From: Spirosoma sordidisoli
Lineage (GTDB): Bacteria > Bacteroidota > Bacteroidia > Cytophagales > Spirosomataceae
Assembly (NCBI RefSeq): GCF_004138325.1
Contig: NZ_SBLB01000007.1
Coordinates: 215,947-279,946 of the forward strand
DNA: 64,000 bases
Direction of reading: 5' to 3'
Position 1 is the first letter of the stretch. Every line of letters starts with the position of its first letter. A program made the position numbers and the translations under genes. Positions 35,487-45,475 of the stretch are shown here, one piece after another. The notes below the pieces were generated by a model, which did no database searches, was not told where the DNA came from, and saw only the letters and a program-made list of their open reading frames with translations.

Positions 35487-37229
35487 ATGACCCCGAACGA
35501 AACCTTATCCCTACCGGCCCGGCCGGCCCGTCCGTTCATTGGCGAAGCGATGGAGCTTCGCGGCTGGGACGACGTTAAACCGTTTTACGACAACCTGCTG
35601 AACCGGCCTCTTAACAATGCCGATGAGCTGCGGCAGTGGCTTATTGACCGGAGCGAGCTGGAATCGTACCTCTCCGAAAACTTTGCGTGGCGCTACATCC
35701 GCATGACCTGCGACACGGCCAATGAAGAGCTGGTCAACCAACTGAATTTCTTCATCGCCGACATTCAGCCGCCCATGACCGAGTACGGCAACGAGCTTGA
35801 TTTGAAAGCCGTACACAGCCCGTTCCTGAGCGAGCTGACCGATGCCGGTTTCGACATCATGGTACGGGGTATGAAAAAAGCCATCGAGATTTACCGCGAC
35901 GAGAATATTCCGCTGCAAACCGACATGCAGACCGAAGAGCGGAAATACGGTGCCATTGCGGGAGCTATGACCGTGCAGATCGATGGCCGTGAGCTGACCC
36001 TGCCCGAAGCCACCGACCGGCTGCAGCTGACCAGCCGGGCTGAGCGCGAAGAGGCCTGGCGCAAAATTGCCGAACGCCGGTATCAGGATCATGCCGTGCT
36101 CGACCAGCTGTTCGACCGGCTGCGCGATCTGCGGCATCGGGTGGCGGTCAATGCTGGCTTTGCCAACTTCCGCGACTATTCATTTGCGGCTCTGGGCCGG
36201 TTCGATTATACACCCGCCGACTGTTACAGGTTTCACGAGTCGGTAGCCGAAGCGGTGGTGCCGCTGCTCGATGTCCTGAGCCAGGAACGGAAACAGAAAC
36301 TCGGCGTCGACCACCTGCGGCCCTGGGATCTGAAAGTCGATGCCGAAGGCCGCCCTCCGCTGAAGCCGTTTGCTACCGGTGCCGAACTGGTCGAGAAAAC
36401 CATTGCCTGCTTCGATCGGCTGGACCGCGAACTGGGTGACGACCTGCGCATCATGCGGGCCATGGGCCACCTGGACGTGGAGTCGCGCAAGGGGAAAGCG
36501 CCGGGCGGCTATAACTACCCGCTCGAAGAAATTGGGGTGCCGTTTATTTTCATGAATGCCACCAGCAGCCTGCGCGATCTGGTAACGATGGTCCACGAAG
36601 GCGGCCATGCCGTACATTCGTTCCTGACGCGTGATCTGCCGCTGAAAGCGTTCCGGAATCCGCCGATGGAAGTGGCCGAACTGGCATCGATGAGTATGGA
36701 ACTGCTGTCGATGGATCACTGGGACGTATTTTTCGATAAGCCGGATGAGTTGCGCCGGGCCAAGCGGCAGCATCTGGAATCGATCATCGAAACCCTGCCC
36801 TGGGTAGCCACGATCGACGCTTTTCAGCACTGGGTTTACGAAAACCCCGATCATACGGTCGAGGAACGGCGCGAGAACTGGGTCCGGATTCACGACCGGT
36901 TTGCCGACCGGATAACGGACTGGAGCGGCATAGGTTACTATAAAGAATACATATGGCAACGCCAGCTGCACCTGTACGAAGTGCCTTTCTATTACATCGA
37001 ATACGGCATTGCCCAGCTGGGGGCCATTGCTATCTGGCGTAACTACCGGCGCGACCCCAAAGCGGGTCTGGCGGGTTATAAAGCCGCGTTGAGCCTCGGG
37101 TATAAAGCCCCCATTCGGGATATTTATGCTGCGGCCAACGTACCCTTCGATTTTTCGAAGCCGTACATACAGGAGCTGATGGCCTTCGTCGCCGAAGAAA
37201 TCCGGACGGTAGCAACGGACACTAATTGA
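35487..37229 (+). CDS. M3 family oligoendopeptidase
   Basis: 580 residues without signal peptide, so a cytoplasmic peptidase. The zinc site is MVHEGGHAVHSF with H370, the HExxH equivalent of family M3, and the third ligand is expected in MEVAELASMSMELL. C-terminal FYYIEYGIAQLGAIAIW matches the helical closing region of oligoendopeptidase F-like enzymes. It degrades short peptides in the cell. Divergent from the blaI operon; whether its promoter shares the operators cannot be said, since no clear promoter is visible in the 100-base gap. Confidence 0.95.
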   Translation: MTPNETLSLPARPARPFIGEAMELRGWDDVKPFYDNLLNRPLNNADELRQWLIDRSELESYLSENFAWRYIRMTCDTANEELVNQLNFFIADIQPPMTEYGNELDLKAVHSPFLSELTDAGFDIMVRGMKKAIEIYRDENIPLQTDMQTEERKYGAIAGAMTVQIDGRELTLPEATDRLQLTSRAEREEAWRKIAERRYQDHAVLDQLFDRLRDLRHRVAVNAGFANFRDYSFAALGRFDYTPADCYRFHESVAEAVVPLLDVLSQERKQKLGVDHLRPWDLKVDAEGRPPLKPFATGAELVEKTIACFDRLDRELGDDLRIMRAMGHLDVESRKGKAPGGYNYPLEEIGVPFIFMNATSSLRDLVTMVHEGGHAVHSFLTRDLPLKAFRNPPMEVAELASMSMELLSMDHWDVFFDKPDELRRAKRQHLESIIETLPWVATIDAFQHWVYENPDHTVEERRENWVRIHDRFADRITDWSGIGYYKEYIWQRQLHLYEVPFYYIEYGIAQLGAIAIWRNYRRDPKAGLAGYKAALSLGYKAPIRDIYAAANVPFDFSKPYIQELMAFVAEEIRTVATDTN

Positions 37230-37282
37230 CCGATCTGCGAAAAAAAACGGCCCATTACCACCAACCACTAACCAGTAATCAC

Positions 37283-37290
37283 TAATTTTG
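37283..37290 (+). promoter_or_regulatory. Candidate -7 element for the small lipoprotein
   Basis: TAATTTTG matches TAnnTTTG and lies 26 bases before the ATG at 37317. Confidence 0.45.
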
Positions 37291-37316
37291 CTGAATCAAT
37301 TCGTAATCAAGTGACT

Positions 37317-37568
37317 ATGAAACGCGTAACGAGTGTAGTAGTATTGGCCGTGTCGATCCTGTCGCTGGCTTCGTGTGACTACCAGAAATATAACACCATT
37401 CGGCAGTCGGATTACCGCCAGAACGATCCCTACGTATACGGTCCCGGAAAAGACTCGGCGGCTGTTCAGTCAAAATATAAGTATACGCCCAACCCGGCTC
37501 TGGAAGGACGGACGCAAAAAATCCGCGAGAAGCTGTTCGGAGCGGGTACGATTGGCGAAGGCGCGTAG
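37317..37568 (+). CDS. Small putative lipoprotein
   Basis: 83 residues from the ATG at 37317; a GTG two codons earlier is possible. Signal MKRVTSVVVLAVSILSL with lipobox ASC. The mature part is about 63 residues, polar and Tyr-rich (YQKYNTIRQSDYRQNDPYVYG), with no recognisable domain. Function unknown. It lies 88 bases after the M3 peptidase gene and ends before a strong terminator. Confidence 0.75.
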   Translation: MKRVTSVVVLAVSILSLASCDYQKYNTIRQSDYRQNDPYVYGPGKDSAAVQSKYKYTPNPALEGRTQKIREKLFGAGTIGEGA

Positions 37569-37595
37569 TTACTCAATTTATTAAACGGCACGCAG

Positions 37596-37634
37596 GCGAC
37601 AGGCTGATTTCTCACAGATCAGCCTGTCGCTTTT
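37596..37634 (+). terminator. Intrinsic terminator of the small lipoprotein gene
   Basis: 13-bp perfect stem (37596-37608 with 37618-37630), followed by a T-rich stretch. Confidence 0.9.
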
Positions 37635-37762
37635 GTTTTGCCTGTACGGTTGCTAAATATCCTTGTGCTGAATTGTAAATTTTCCGTTACTTTGTCTGGT
37701 AAAGCAGGGCTAACAATAGGATTTTTCGGTTAGCTTTTTCGGTAAATGCATCAGAATACACC

Positions 37763-38836
37763 ATGAATATTGCATTAGTCACGGGTTCGGCCGGTTTAAT
37801 CGGCAGTGAGGCAGTTGCATTTTTCGCCGACAAGTTCGATCTCGTCGTTGGCGTAGACAACAACATGCGGCAGTACTTCTTCGGAGCAGATGGCTCTACG
37901 GAATGGAATCGCAACCGCCTGTCAGAAACATACAAGAACTATCAGCATCGCGCGGCTGATATTCGGGAGGTGGCGCAGCTGGAAACTATTTTCCAGGAGT
38001 ACGGGACTGACATCAAACTGGTACTGCATACCGCAGCGCAGCCCAGCCACGACTGGGCCGCCCGCGAGCCGTTTACCGATTTTGGCGTCAACGCAGTGGG
38101 AACTGTCAATCTGCTCGAGATGACCCGCCTGCACTGCCCCGAAGCCGTTTTTATCTTCACCTCGACCAATAAGGTCTACGGCGACAACCCCAACTTCCTG
38201 CCGCTTATCGAGACCGAAACGCGCTGGGAAATAGACCAGAATCACCCCTATTTCCAGAACGGAATCGACGAGCACATGAGCCTTGATCATACCAAACACT
38301 CCATATTTGGCGCCAGCAAAGTGGCCGCCGATATTATGGTGCAGGAGTATGGTCGCTATTTCGGCATGAAGACCGCCGTGTTCCGGGGCGGCTGCCTGAC
38401 AGGCCCTAATCACTCGGGCGCGCAGCTCCACGGCTTCCTGTCTTACCTGATGAAATGCGTCATCACCGGCAACCAGTATACCATCTTCGGCTATAAGGGG
38501 AAACAGGTTCGTGATAACATTCACAGTTGGGATTTGGTTAATATGTTCTGGCATTTCTATCAGAACCCCAGACCAGGCGAAGTGTACAACGCCGGTGGCG
38601 GTCGTTACGCCAATTGCTCGATGCTCGAAGCCATTGCGCTCTGCGAAGAAATCTCAGGCAACAAGATGAACTACCAGTATTCGGATACGAACCGTTCGGG
38701 CGACCATATCTGGTACATCTCTGATCTGACCAAATTTAAACAACACTATCCAGGCTGGGACTGGACCTTCGATCTACGCGAAACGATGACCCAGATTCAT
38801 GATAGTATGGTGGCTCGGCTGAGCATACCCACCTAA
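37763..38836 (+). CDS. NAD-dependent epimerase/dehydratase, CDP-paratose 2-epimerase-like
   Basis: 357-residue extended short-chain dehydrogenase. NAD motif [16 protein letters not shown] at the N-terminus, [11 protein letters not shown] for the Ser/Thr region, [13 protein letters not shown], and [15 protein letters not shown] as the substrate end. Where most extended SDRs have YxxxK, this one reads IFGASK: the catalytic Tyr position is Phe, read directly from the codon TTT. Enzymes of the paratose/tyvelose epimerase group are the nearest match I recognise; the real substrate is unknown. First gene of the second glycan block. Confidence 0.85.
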   Translation: MNIALVTGSAGLIGSEAVAFFADKFDLVVGVDNNMRQYFFGADGSTEWNRNRLSETYKNYQHRAADIREVAQLETIFQEYGTDIKLVLHTAAQPSHDWAAREPFTDFGVNAVGTVNLLEMTRLHCPEAVFIFTSTNKVYGDNPNFLPLIETETRWEIDQNHPYFQNGIDEHMSLDHTKHSIFGASKVAADIMVQEYGRYFGMKTAVFRGGCLTGPNHSGAQLHGFLSYLMKCVITGNQYTIFGYKGKQVRDNIHSWDLVNMFWHFYQNPRPGEVYNAGGGRYANCSMLEAIALCEEISGNKMNYQYSDTNRSGDHIWYISDLTKFKQHYPGWDWTFDLRETMTQIHDSMVARLSIPT

Positions 38837-38888
38837 CTGATTGGGGAACCGAAAACCGTAAACGGTTGCCCCGCCCGAGAGACAACAC

Positions 38889-39857
38889 ATGACACGTTCT
38901 GCCCAACTTTTAGTGACGGGATGCGCAGGTTTCATTGGCAGCCACTTGACCGAACGGCTGCTCGGCAGCGGATACCGGGTAATTGGCGTCGATAACTTTG
39001 ATTCGTTTTACGAACGCTCTGTTAAAGAACGAAACCTGTCGACCGTTCTGGACAACGAGGCTTTCACGTTCATTGAGGCTGATATTCGCGACCGGGACTG
39101 GCTGACGCGACTGGGTTCCGGTATCGACGCGGTTATTCATATTGCGGCCAAAGCCGGTGTTCGACCGTCAATCGAACAGCCCGCCGATTATATCAGTACC
39201 AACATTGCCGGTACCAATAATCTGCTGGACTGGATGCGGGAGCAGCAGGTAGGCAAAATGGTGTTCGCATCGTCGTCGTCGGTGTACGGAAACAATGAAA
39301 AGATTCCGTTCAGCGAAACCGACACGGTAGACGAACCCATCTCGCCCTACGCCTTTACCAAGCGGTCGTGTGAGTTGCTGACGCATAACTATCACCATCT
39401 GTACGGGATGGGTGTGGTTAACCTGCGGTTTTTTACGGTATATGGAGAACGGCAACGGCCTGATCTGGCGATACATAAGTTTGTCCGCATGATAGCCGCC
39501 GACCAGCCGATTCCCATGTTTGGCCAGGGCGACACCTCGCGCGATTATACCTACGTGAGCGATACGGTCGATGGAATTGTGGCTGCATTAGCTTATCTTG
39601 ACACCCATCCTCATGCCTATGAGATCATAAACCTCGGTAATAACAGCCCGGTTACCCTGCAAACGCTGGTAACAACGCTGTACCGACTGATGAATAAAAC
39701 CCCTCAGGTGCAGCACCTGCCCAAACAGCCCGGCGACGTAGAACGTACCTACGCCGACGTGTCGCGGGCGGCTGACCTACTGGGGTATCAACCCAAAGTT
39801 TCTCTTGAAGAAGGATTAAGTCGTTTCGTAACCTGGTATAAAACCGTATATACATGA
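38889..39857 (+). CDS. NAD-dependent epimerase, UDP-glucuronate 4-epimerase-like
   Basis: 322 residues. LVTGCAGFIGSHL is the NAD-binding loop, FASSSSVYG carries the catalytic Ser, and SPYAFTKRSCELL has the YxxxK pair intact. LRFFTVYGERQRPDLAIHKF is characteristic of UDP-glucuronate 4-epimerases and their GalE-like relatives. It probably supplies UDP-galacturonate or a related hexose. The stop overlaps the start of the next membrane protein by 4 bases (ATGA). Confidence 0.9.
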   Translation: MTRSAQLLVTGCAGFIGSHLTERLLGSGYRVIGVDNFDSFYERSVKERNLSTVLDNEAFTFIEADIRDRDWLTRLGSGIDAVIHIAAKAGVRPSIEQPADYISTNIAGTNNLLDWMREQQVGKMVFASSSSVYGNNEKIPFSETDTVDEPISPYAFTKRSCELLTHNYHHLYGMGVVNLRFFTVYGERQRPDLAIHKFVRMIAADQPIPMFGQGDTSRDYTYVSDTVDGIVAALAYLDTHPHAYEIINLGNNSPVTLQTLVTTLYRLMNKTPQVQHLPKQPGDVERTYADVSRAADLLGYQPKVSLEEGLSRFVTWYKTVYT

Positions 39858-41371
39858 TGGTGCGCTCGTGGCTCCGTCCGTCTTCGTCCCGATTGTACTG
39901 GCTGACCCTGGCCCTCGTGGTGAAAGGGCTGTTTTTCTGTTGGTATCTGACACAGACCTACAAGCATGACATAGACGGATTCTGGGGGCAGAGCAATGGC
40001 GACATGATGACGTATATACAGCCCGTTGAAGAGTTGCTGCTGCATCATGGCTTTAAAACCGATGACCGGATGCCGGGCTATTCGGGCGTGTATCTGGCGT
40101 TCCGGCTGCTGTTCAGTCCGGCCGTGGCCTGTAACATCATCATCGTGCTTCAGCTGCTGATGGCGGTGGTATCGGTATACGCACTGGGGCTGGTAGCGCG
40201 GGATTTGTTCCAGTCGGAGCGAGCCTTCTACTGGGCGTATTTTATCTACTTGTTCAGCCCGTTTGCCAGCGTCTTCGACAGCTATTTCCTGACCGAAAGC
40301 TTTGCTGCGTCGGTCTCGATCTTTTTTTTATATGCCTGGATTCGGTTCGAGCAAAACCCTGACCGGCGGCTGCCGCTGCTGGTAGCGGGGGCGTGGCTGA
40401 CCTGGTCTGTTTTCCTGAAACCGGCCCACCTGCCTCTGCTGGCCATCCCGATGGCGGTCTGGACAATACGCTGGCTGCGGGGGCGGCTGGTACTTCGGCA
40501 GCTGGCCCGCTATAGTTTTACGTTTCTGCTGCCGTTTCTGATCGTTGACGGTGCCTGGATGATACGCAACTACCGGCAGTACGGCGAAGTAATACCCCTG
40601 CTGAAAAACCCGTGGTATGCCAACGCGTTCTGGCCCACCAACTACTTTGACATGATGGCGTTCTGCCAGACCTACGGCGAAGATTTCGCGTTCTGGTTTC
40701 CAAATACCGATCTGCGGTGGCTGATGGGATGGGGTAACAACCGATACCTGCCACCCCTGCGCTGGTATGTCGACGAGCAGCTGGGCCCGCCCCCGAATTA
40801 TGTGTACACCGACAAGTTCAACCGCGACTCGATGATTCAGATTCGGGAGTTGTATTTTGAGCTGGGCAACAATCCAAATATCGATTCGCTGCGGAAACAG
40901 ATGCTCGAAAGTCAGGTCCGGGCCAAACTGGGCCGGTATACCCGCTCCGTTCGGGAGGATAACCCGCTGGTGTACTACGTCTGGTCGCCGGTGCGTTACC
41001 TATTCACGTTCCTGCACGGTACCTGGGGATATTCGTTTCTGGACGATATGATTCCGGCGCACTGGCCCCGGTTGCTGCTGCGGCTGTATCATTACGCCCT
41101 GGTGCTGATCCCGGGTCTGGTCGGACTCGTACTGCTGCTTCGGCGCGGCTGGCGCAAAAACGATATACTTTTGTTTCTGCCCATGGCGGTAGGCTATTGT
41201 GTCTTTGTTTACGCGTTTGCCCTGCGCCATGCCGAAACCCGTTATCTGGTTCCGTTCTATCCGTTTTTAGTACTTAGTGCCGTATCCGTATTCACAGCCA
41301 TCAGGTCCCGGCGACCTACTCAACAACCCAGTTTGTATGACCTATCTTTCCGTCATAGTGCCGATTTATAA
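39854..41371 (+). CDS. GT39-like multi-pass membrane protein
   Basis: 505 residues with about ten hydrophobic segments, starting after a basic N-terminus (WLRPSSSRLYWLTLALVV). An early loop after helix 1 carries acidic residues (YKHDIDGFW), the position where GT-C transferases such as ArnT place catalytic Asp, but I cannot confirm the motif. Likely a polyprenyl-phosphate-sugar-dependent glycosyltransferase or polymer-handling protein. Translationally coupled on both sides: 4-base overlap with the epimerase gene and 35-base overlap with the GT2 gene. Confidence 0.75.
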   Translation: MMVRSWLRPSSSRLYWLTLALVVKGLFFCWYLTQTYKHDIDGFWGQSNGDMMTYIQPVEELLLHHGFKTDDRMPGYSGVYLAFRLLFSPAVACNIIIVLQLLMAVVSVYALGLVARDLFQSERAFYWAYFIYLFSPFASVFDSYFLTESFAASVSIFFLYAWIRFEQNPDRRLPLLVAGAWLTWSVFLKPAHLPLLAIPMAVWTIRWLRGRLVLRQLARYSFTFLLPFLIVDGAWMIRNYRQYGEVIPLLKNPWYANAFWPTNYFDMMAFCQTYGEDFAFWFPNTDLRWLMGWGNNRYLPPLRWYVDEQLGPPPNYVYTDKFNRDSMIQIRELYFELGNNPNIDSLRKQMLESQVRAKLGRYTRSVREDNPLVYYVWSPVRYLFTFLHGTWGYSFLDDMIPAHWPRLLLRLYHYALVLIPGLVGLVLLLRRGWRKNDILLFLPMAVGYCVFVYAFALRHAETRYLVPFYPFLVLSAVSVFTAIRSRRPTQQPSLYDLSFRHSADL

Positions 41372-42341
41372 TGAATCGAAGAGTATCCCTATTCTGTTCG
41401 ATACGCTCGAAAGCGCGATAGGGCAGTATGACTATGAAATTATTGCTGTAAACGATGGCTCGAAAGACGATTCGCTGGATCAGCTTCGGGCCGTCTGTAC
41501 GCGCAATCCACGGGTGAAGGCCATCAATTTCAAGCGCAATTTTGGGCAAACGGCCGCGATCAATGCGGGAATTCAGCACGCGTCGGGCGAGGTGATTGTA
41601 CTCATCGACAGCGACTTGGAGAACGACCCAAACGATATTCCAAACCTGATTGCCCGGCTCGACGAGGGCTATGATGTGGTCAGCGGCTGGCGGCAAAATC
41701 GCTGGAAAAACGAATTCCTGACGCGGAAACTGCCATCTATGACTGCCAACAAGCTGATCAGCTCGATATCGGGCGTTCGGCTGCATGACTACGGCTGTAC
41801 CCTCAAGGCATACCGTCGGGAGGTGATCAAAGACGTAACCCTGTATGGGCAGATGCACCGGTTCATTCCGGTTTACTGCGCCTGGCAGGGGGGGCGGGTT
41901 ACCGAACAGCCCGTCAACTACCAGCCGCGCCGGTTCGGGAAAAGCAACTACGGCATTTTTCGGACCTATAAAGTGTTGCTGGATCTGGTACTGATCAAAT
42001 TCCTGGAGAAATACATGCAGCGGCCCATCCACTTTTTTGGCGGAGCCGGCATTCTGGCGTTTCTGGTGGCCTTCGTGGCAACCTTGCTGGCAACCTATTT
42101 CAAAATAACCGGCGAGAAAGACCTGGTCGAAACGCCCCTGCCAACCATTGCGTCGATGTTCTTCATTGTGGGTATTCAGCTCATTCTGATGGGGGTAATG
42201 GCCGAAATTCTGATGCGGACGTATTATGAGTCGCAGCACAAAACAACCTACACCGTTAAGGAGCTGATCAACTTCGACGCGCCGGAAGAAGCCTATACGG
42301 GCCGTTCTGACGCGCAGTCGGAGCGGGTTCGGGTGCGGTAA
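41337..42341 (+). CDS. Glycosyltransferase family 2, GtrB/DPM1-like with C-terminal TM helices
   Basis: 334 residues from the ATG at 41337, chosen because LSVIVPIYNESKSI then falls at the N-terminus as in the family. Other motifs: INFKRNFGQTAAINAGI, LIDSDLENDP (DxD), DYGCTLKAYRREV, and RFGKSNYGIF. Two membrane helices follow (about residues 233-258 and 272-298). Enzymes of this form transfer a sugar to polyprenyl phosphate at the membrane, making donors for GT-C enzymes such as the neighbour encoded upstream. Confidence 0.92.
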   Translation: MTYLSVIVPIYNESKSIPILFDTLESAIGQYDYEIIAVNDGSKDDSLDQLRAVCTRNPRVKAINFKRNFGQTAAINAGIQHASGEVIVLIDSDLENDPNDIPNLIARLDEGYDVVSGWRQNRWKNEFLTRKLPSMTANKLISSISGVRLHDYGCTLKAYRREVIKDVTLYGQMHRFIPVYCAWQGGRVTEQPVNYQPRRFGKSNYGIFRTYKVLLDLVLIKFLEKYMQRPIHFFGGAGILAFLVAFVATLLATYFKITGEKDLVETPLPTIASMFFIVGIQLILMGVMAEILMRTYYESQHKTTYTVKELINFDAPEEAYTGRSDAQSERVRVR

Positions 42342-42406
42342 TACGTAAACCATAACATCGGAGCCGGACGATGAGCGCGTCGGTTCCGGTCTTGACTATA
42401 ACGATT

Positions 42407-44296
42407 ATGTGTGGAATAGCGGGATTTAGCGGGCGGGGAACAGAAGACGACCTGTTGCGGATGATTCGGCAATTGAAGCACCGTGGGCCCGATTTTCAGG
42501 GTGGTTGGTGGCAACCCGGCCGGTTCGATGCAGCTGTTGGGTTAGGACACGCCCGGCTCAGCATCATTGACCTGAGTTCAGGTGCCAACCAGCCCTTTTT
42601 TAACGCCGATCAGACCATCGGTATCGTCTTCAACGGAGAGATTTATAACTACCTCAGCCTGAAACAAGAGCTGCTGCAATCCGGGAAATATACGTTCCGG
42701 ACAACCTCTGATACGGAAGTGCTGCTCTATCTGTATGAGGAATATGGCGAAGCGCTGTTCGAAAAAATCAACGGCATGTTTGCCTTTGCGATCTATGACT
42801 TCCGGACCGGCAAAACGCTGCTGGCCCGTGACCGAATGGGCAAAAAGCCGCTGCATTACAGCATAAAAGGCGATACGCTTATCTACGGTTCGGAGCCGAA
42901 GTCGCTGCTGCAGCACCCGCTCGTATCTAAAACGATCAGTCCCGATGCGCTGAACGCCTACCTGACATTCGAGTACGTACCAACGCCGTACAGCATCTAC
43001 CAGGATATCCAGAAACTCGAACCCGGTCATTACCTGCTGTTCGAGAAGGGCCAGGTTACGGCCCGCCAACCGTTCTGGACAGTTCAGTTCAACCACCAGC
43101 CCATTACGTTCGAGACGGCCCTGAACCGGTTCGACGAGTTGCTCAACGACGCTACGGCGTCGCGGCTGGTGGCCGACGTGCCGCTGGGGGTGTTTTTGAG
43201 CGGAGGGCTGGATAGCTCGACCATTGCGTATTACGCCCAGAAAAACAGCGACAGACCCATACAGACGTTCTCGATCGGGTTCAAGGAAAAGTCGTACGAC
43301 GAAGCCGACTACGCCCGGGCGGTGGCCAAACACCTGGGTACCGACCACCACGAGAAAGTGCTGACTGCCCGCGATTCGCTCGACCTGCTGCCCGGTATCG
43401 CTACCGAGCTCGACGAGCCGTTTGCCGACGCATCGATCATTCCGACCTACCTGCTGTCGCAGTTTACCCGCGAGCAGGTAACCGTAGCGCTGGGGGGCGA
43501 CGGCAGCGACGAATTGCTGGCTGGTTACCCAACCTTTACGTCTGATTACGTACGGGGGGTTTACGGACGGATGCCCAGGCTGATGCACTCGCTGGCCAAT
43601 CGCGTGGCCGAGCTGATACCCGTCAGCGATAATAACATCAGCCTCGATTTTAAAGCCAAGCAGTTTCTGAAAGGATTTCAGGAGAAACCGGCCTATACGC
43701 ATACGCTGTGGCTGGGCAGCTTTTCGCCGGCTCAGAAACGGTCGTTGCTCAGCGCCGAGGTGCTGGCCCAGCTAACCGACCGAACGGGGCTCGGCCTGAT
43801 CGATAAGCATCTGGCCAATCTGCCCGCATCGACCAGCGCCTTCGATCAGACGTCGTATATCTACTACATGACGTACCTGCTCGACGATATTCTGGTGAAG
43901 GTAGACCGGGCCAGCATGTACAACTCGCTCGAAGTACGCGCGCCCTTCCTCGATTACCGGATCGTGGATTTTGCCAACAGCCTGCCCGAGTCGTTCAAGC
44001 GGAAAGGACTATCCGGTAAATACATCCTGAAAGCCCTGATGCGTAACAAGATTCCGAACGAGATCATCGACCGGCCTAAAAAAGGATTCGGTATTCCGCT
44101 CTCGCAGTGGCTCCGGAACGAACTCAAGCCCCTGTGCAACGAGCTGCTGTCCGACGCGTCGCTGAAACAGCACGGGCTTTTTGATCCTGCTTACGTTCGG
44201 CAGCTTCAGCAGGAGCACTATGCCGGCAAACAAAACCATCGCAAACTGCTCTGGACCCTTATGGTTTTCCAGCAGTGGTACCAGCATTACCATTAA
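42407..44296 (+). CDS. asnB: Asparagine synthase (glutamine-hydrolysing) family protein
   Basis: 629 residues. The ATG at 42407 puts Cys at position 2, the amidotransferase nucleophile; an ATG at 42371 would bury it. Glutaminase motifs: MCGIAGFSG, KHRGPDF, VFNGEIYNY, and SDTEVLLY. Synthetase half: PP-loop FLSGGLDSST, then ALGGDGSDELLAGYP and VKVDRASMYNSLEVRAPFLD. The fold transfers ammonia from glutamine to an ATP-activated carboxylate. Inside a glycan block such proteins may amidate sugar acids (WbpS-like) rather than aspartate. The sequence alone does not decide this. Confidence 0.92.
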   Translation: MCGIAGFSGRGTEDDLLRMIRQLKHRGPDFQGGWWQPGRFDAAVGLGHARLSIIDLSSGANQPFFNADQTIGIVFNGEIYNYLSLKQELLQSGKYTFRTTSDTEVLLYLYEEYGEALFEKINGMFAFAIYDFRTGKTLLARDRMGKKPLHYSIKGDTLIYGSEPKSLLQHPLVSKTISPDALNAYLTFEYVPTPYSIYQDIQKLEPGHYLLFEKGQVTARQPFWTVQFNHQPITFETALNRFDELLNDATASRLVADVPLGVFLSGGLDSSTIAYYAQKNSDRPIQTFSIGFKEKSYDEADYARAVAKHLGTDHHEKVLTARDSLDLLPGIATELDEPFADASIIPTYLLSQFTREQVTVALGGDGSDELLAGYPTFTSDYVRGVYGRMPRLMHSLANRVAELIPVSDNNISLDFKAKQFLKGFQEKPAYTHTLWLGSFSPAQKRSLLSAEVLAQLTDRTGLGLIDKHLANLPASTSAFDQTSYIYYMTYLLDDILVKVDRASMYNSLEVRAPFLDYRIVDFANSLPESFKRKGLSGKYILKALMRNKIPNEIIDRPKKGFGIPLSQWLRNELKPLCNELLSDASLKQHGLFDPAYVRQLQQEHYAGKQNHRKLLWTLMVFQQWYQHYH

Positions 44297-44398
44297 ATCC
44301 GGCCAGAATTGGTGAACAATCAGCCCGGCCCGTTGCTTCTGCTACTGGCCCCGCCCGGTTCTCCGCCCCTGGCTCGGGTTCAGCAACCAGTAATACAC

Positions 44399-45349
44399 AT
44401 GAATTGGAAAAAACAAGGTCTCGTTTACAAACCAGCTGGTGATCAGCCGTTCAGCCGGACTCACGCTCAGGTGCCATTTGGCTATCCGCTTCAGGATAAA
44501 CTACGGGTTTATTTCTCGACCCGCGATGAGAACGCATCGTCATCGACCTCCTTTGTAGAACTCGACCCCGACAATCTCTCAACGGTTACGTATGTTCACG
44601 ACAAAGCCTGCCTGAGCAAAGGCGCAGTAGGTATGTTCGACGAAGCGGGCACGATGCCATCCTGGTTCGTACCGGTTACGAACGAAGCGGGCGAAGACGA
44701 AATCTGGCTCTATTATACGGGCTGGAACAAAAGCGAAACTGCCAGCTACCGGCTGGGTATCGGTCTGGCCATCAGCCGCGATGGTGGGCTGACCTTTGAC
44801 CGCAAATATACCGGGCCGCTGCTCGACCGGTCTATTTACGACCAGGTGTGGGTGGCGCAGCCCTGCGTGATCCGCGAAGGCGACACATGGCGCATGTGGT
44901 ACCTGTCGTGCACCAAAATTGAAGTGATCGACGGGCATCCCGAGCCGTTCTACGACGTTAAATACGCCGAATCGAAAGACGGTCTCAAGTGGGAACGCAC
45001 CGGGCATGTCTGCGTGGGGTACGATGACTTCACCGACGCCATTGGCCGGCCCACGGTATTTCGCGACGGCGACCTCTACCGCATGTACTTCTCCTACCGC
45101 AGCGCCACCAACTACCGGACCGACGTGCAGCGCAGCTACCGGATTGGCTGTGCCGAATCGAAAGACGGGCTGACCTGGACCCGTACCGACGATCAGGCCG
45201 GTATTGAACGCTCGGCCGAGGGCTGGGACTCGCTGATGATGGACTACTGTCACATCTTCCCGCACCGCGATCAGCTGGTTATGCTGTATAACGGCAACGG
45301 CTTCGGCGCGTCCGGATTTGGTTATGCGGTTAATCAGCCCGAACCATGA
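44399..45349 (+). CDS. Glycoside-hydrolase-like five-bladed propeller protein (GH32/GH43/GH130-like)
   Basis: 316 residues from the ATG at 44399. The upstream stretch from 44309 is Pro/Leu-rich and unlike the family. Repeating blade motifs are visible: AISRDGGLTFDRK, AESKDGLKWERTG, and AESKDGLTWTRTD, each near a WxxxY or MYF strand. This is the pattern of beta-propeller glycosidases such as arabinanases or invertases. There is no signal peptide, so it would act in the cytoplasm, perhaps on a sugar intermediate or without hydrolase activity. Catalytic acids are not certain. Confidence 0.75.
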   Translation: MNWKKQGLVYKPAGDQPFSRTHAQVPFGYPLQDKLRVYFSTRDENASSSTSFVELDPDNLSTVTYVHDKACLSKGAVGMFDEAGTMPSWFVPVTNEAGEDEIWLYYTGWNKSETASYRLGIGLAISRDGGLTFDRKYTGPLLDRSIYDQVWVAQPCVIREGDTWRMWYLSCTKIEVIDGHPEPFYDVKYAESKDGLKWERTGHVCVGYDDFTDAIGRPTVFRDGDLYRMYFSYRSATNYRTDVQRSYRIGCAESKDGLTWTRTDDQAGIERSAEGWDSLMMDYCHIFPHRDQLVMLYNGNGFGASGFGYAVNQPEP

Positions 45350-45382
45350 GCAGGATCAGCGCGTTAACCCAACTGGTCAGAA

Positions 45383-45390
45383 TAGTTTTG
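45383..45390 (+). promoter_or_regulatory. Candidate -7 element for the second half of the glycan block
   Basis: TAGTTTTG matches TAnnTTTG, 85 bases before the ATG at 45476. No clear -33 partner. Confidence 0.35.
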
Positions 45391-45475
45391 CACGTCTCCA
45401 TTGGCTAAGAAACCGCCCAGAGTCTGGGTTTTCGACAAGTTGACCGTTAAATTGCTTACAACATCCTAATACACT

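Noticed and set aside
38837-38888. Short inverted repeat between the two epimerase genes
   Set aside because: The pairing is imperfect (one bulge) and only 4-5 bp per segment. The genes appear to be co-transcribed.
42371-42406. Earlier ATG for the AsnB-type gene
   Set aside because: It would place residues before the nucleophile Cys, which must be at position 2 after Met removal.
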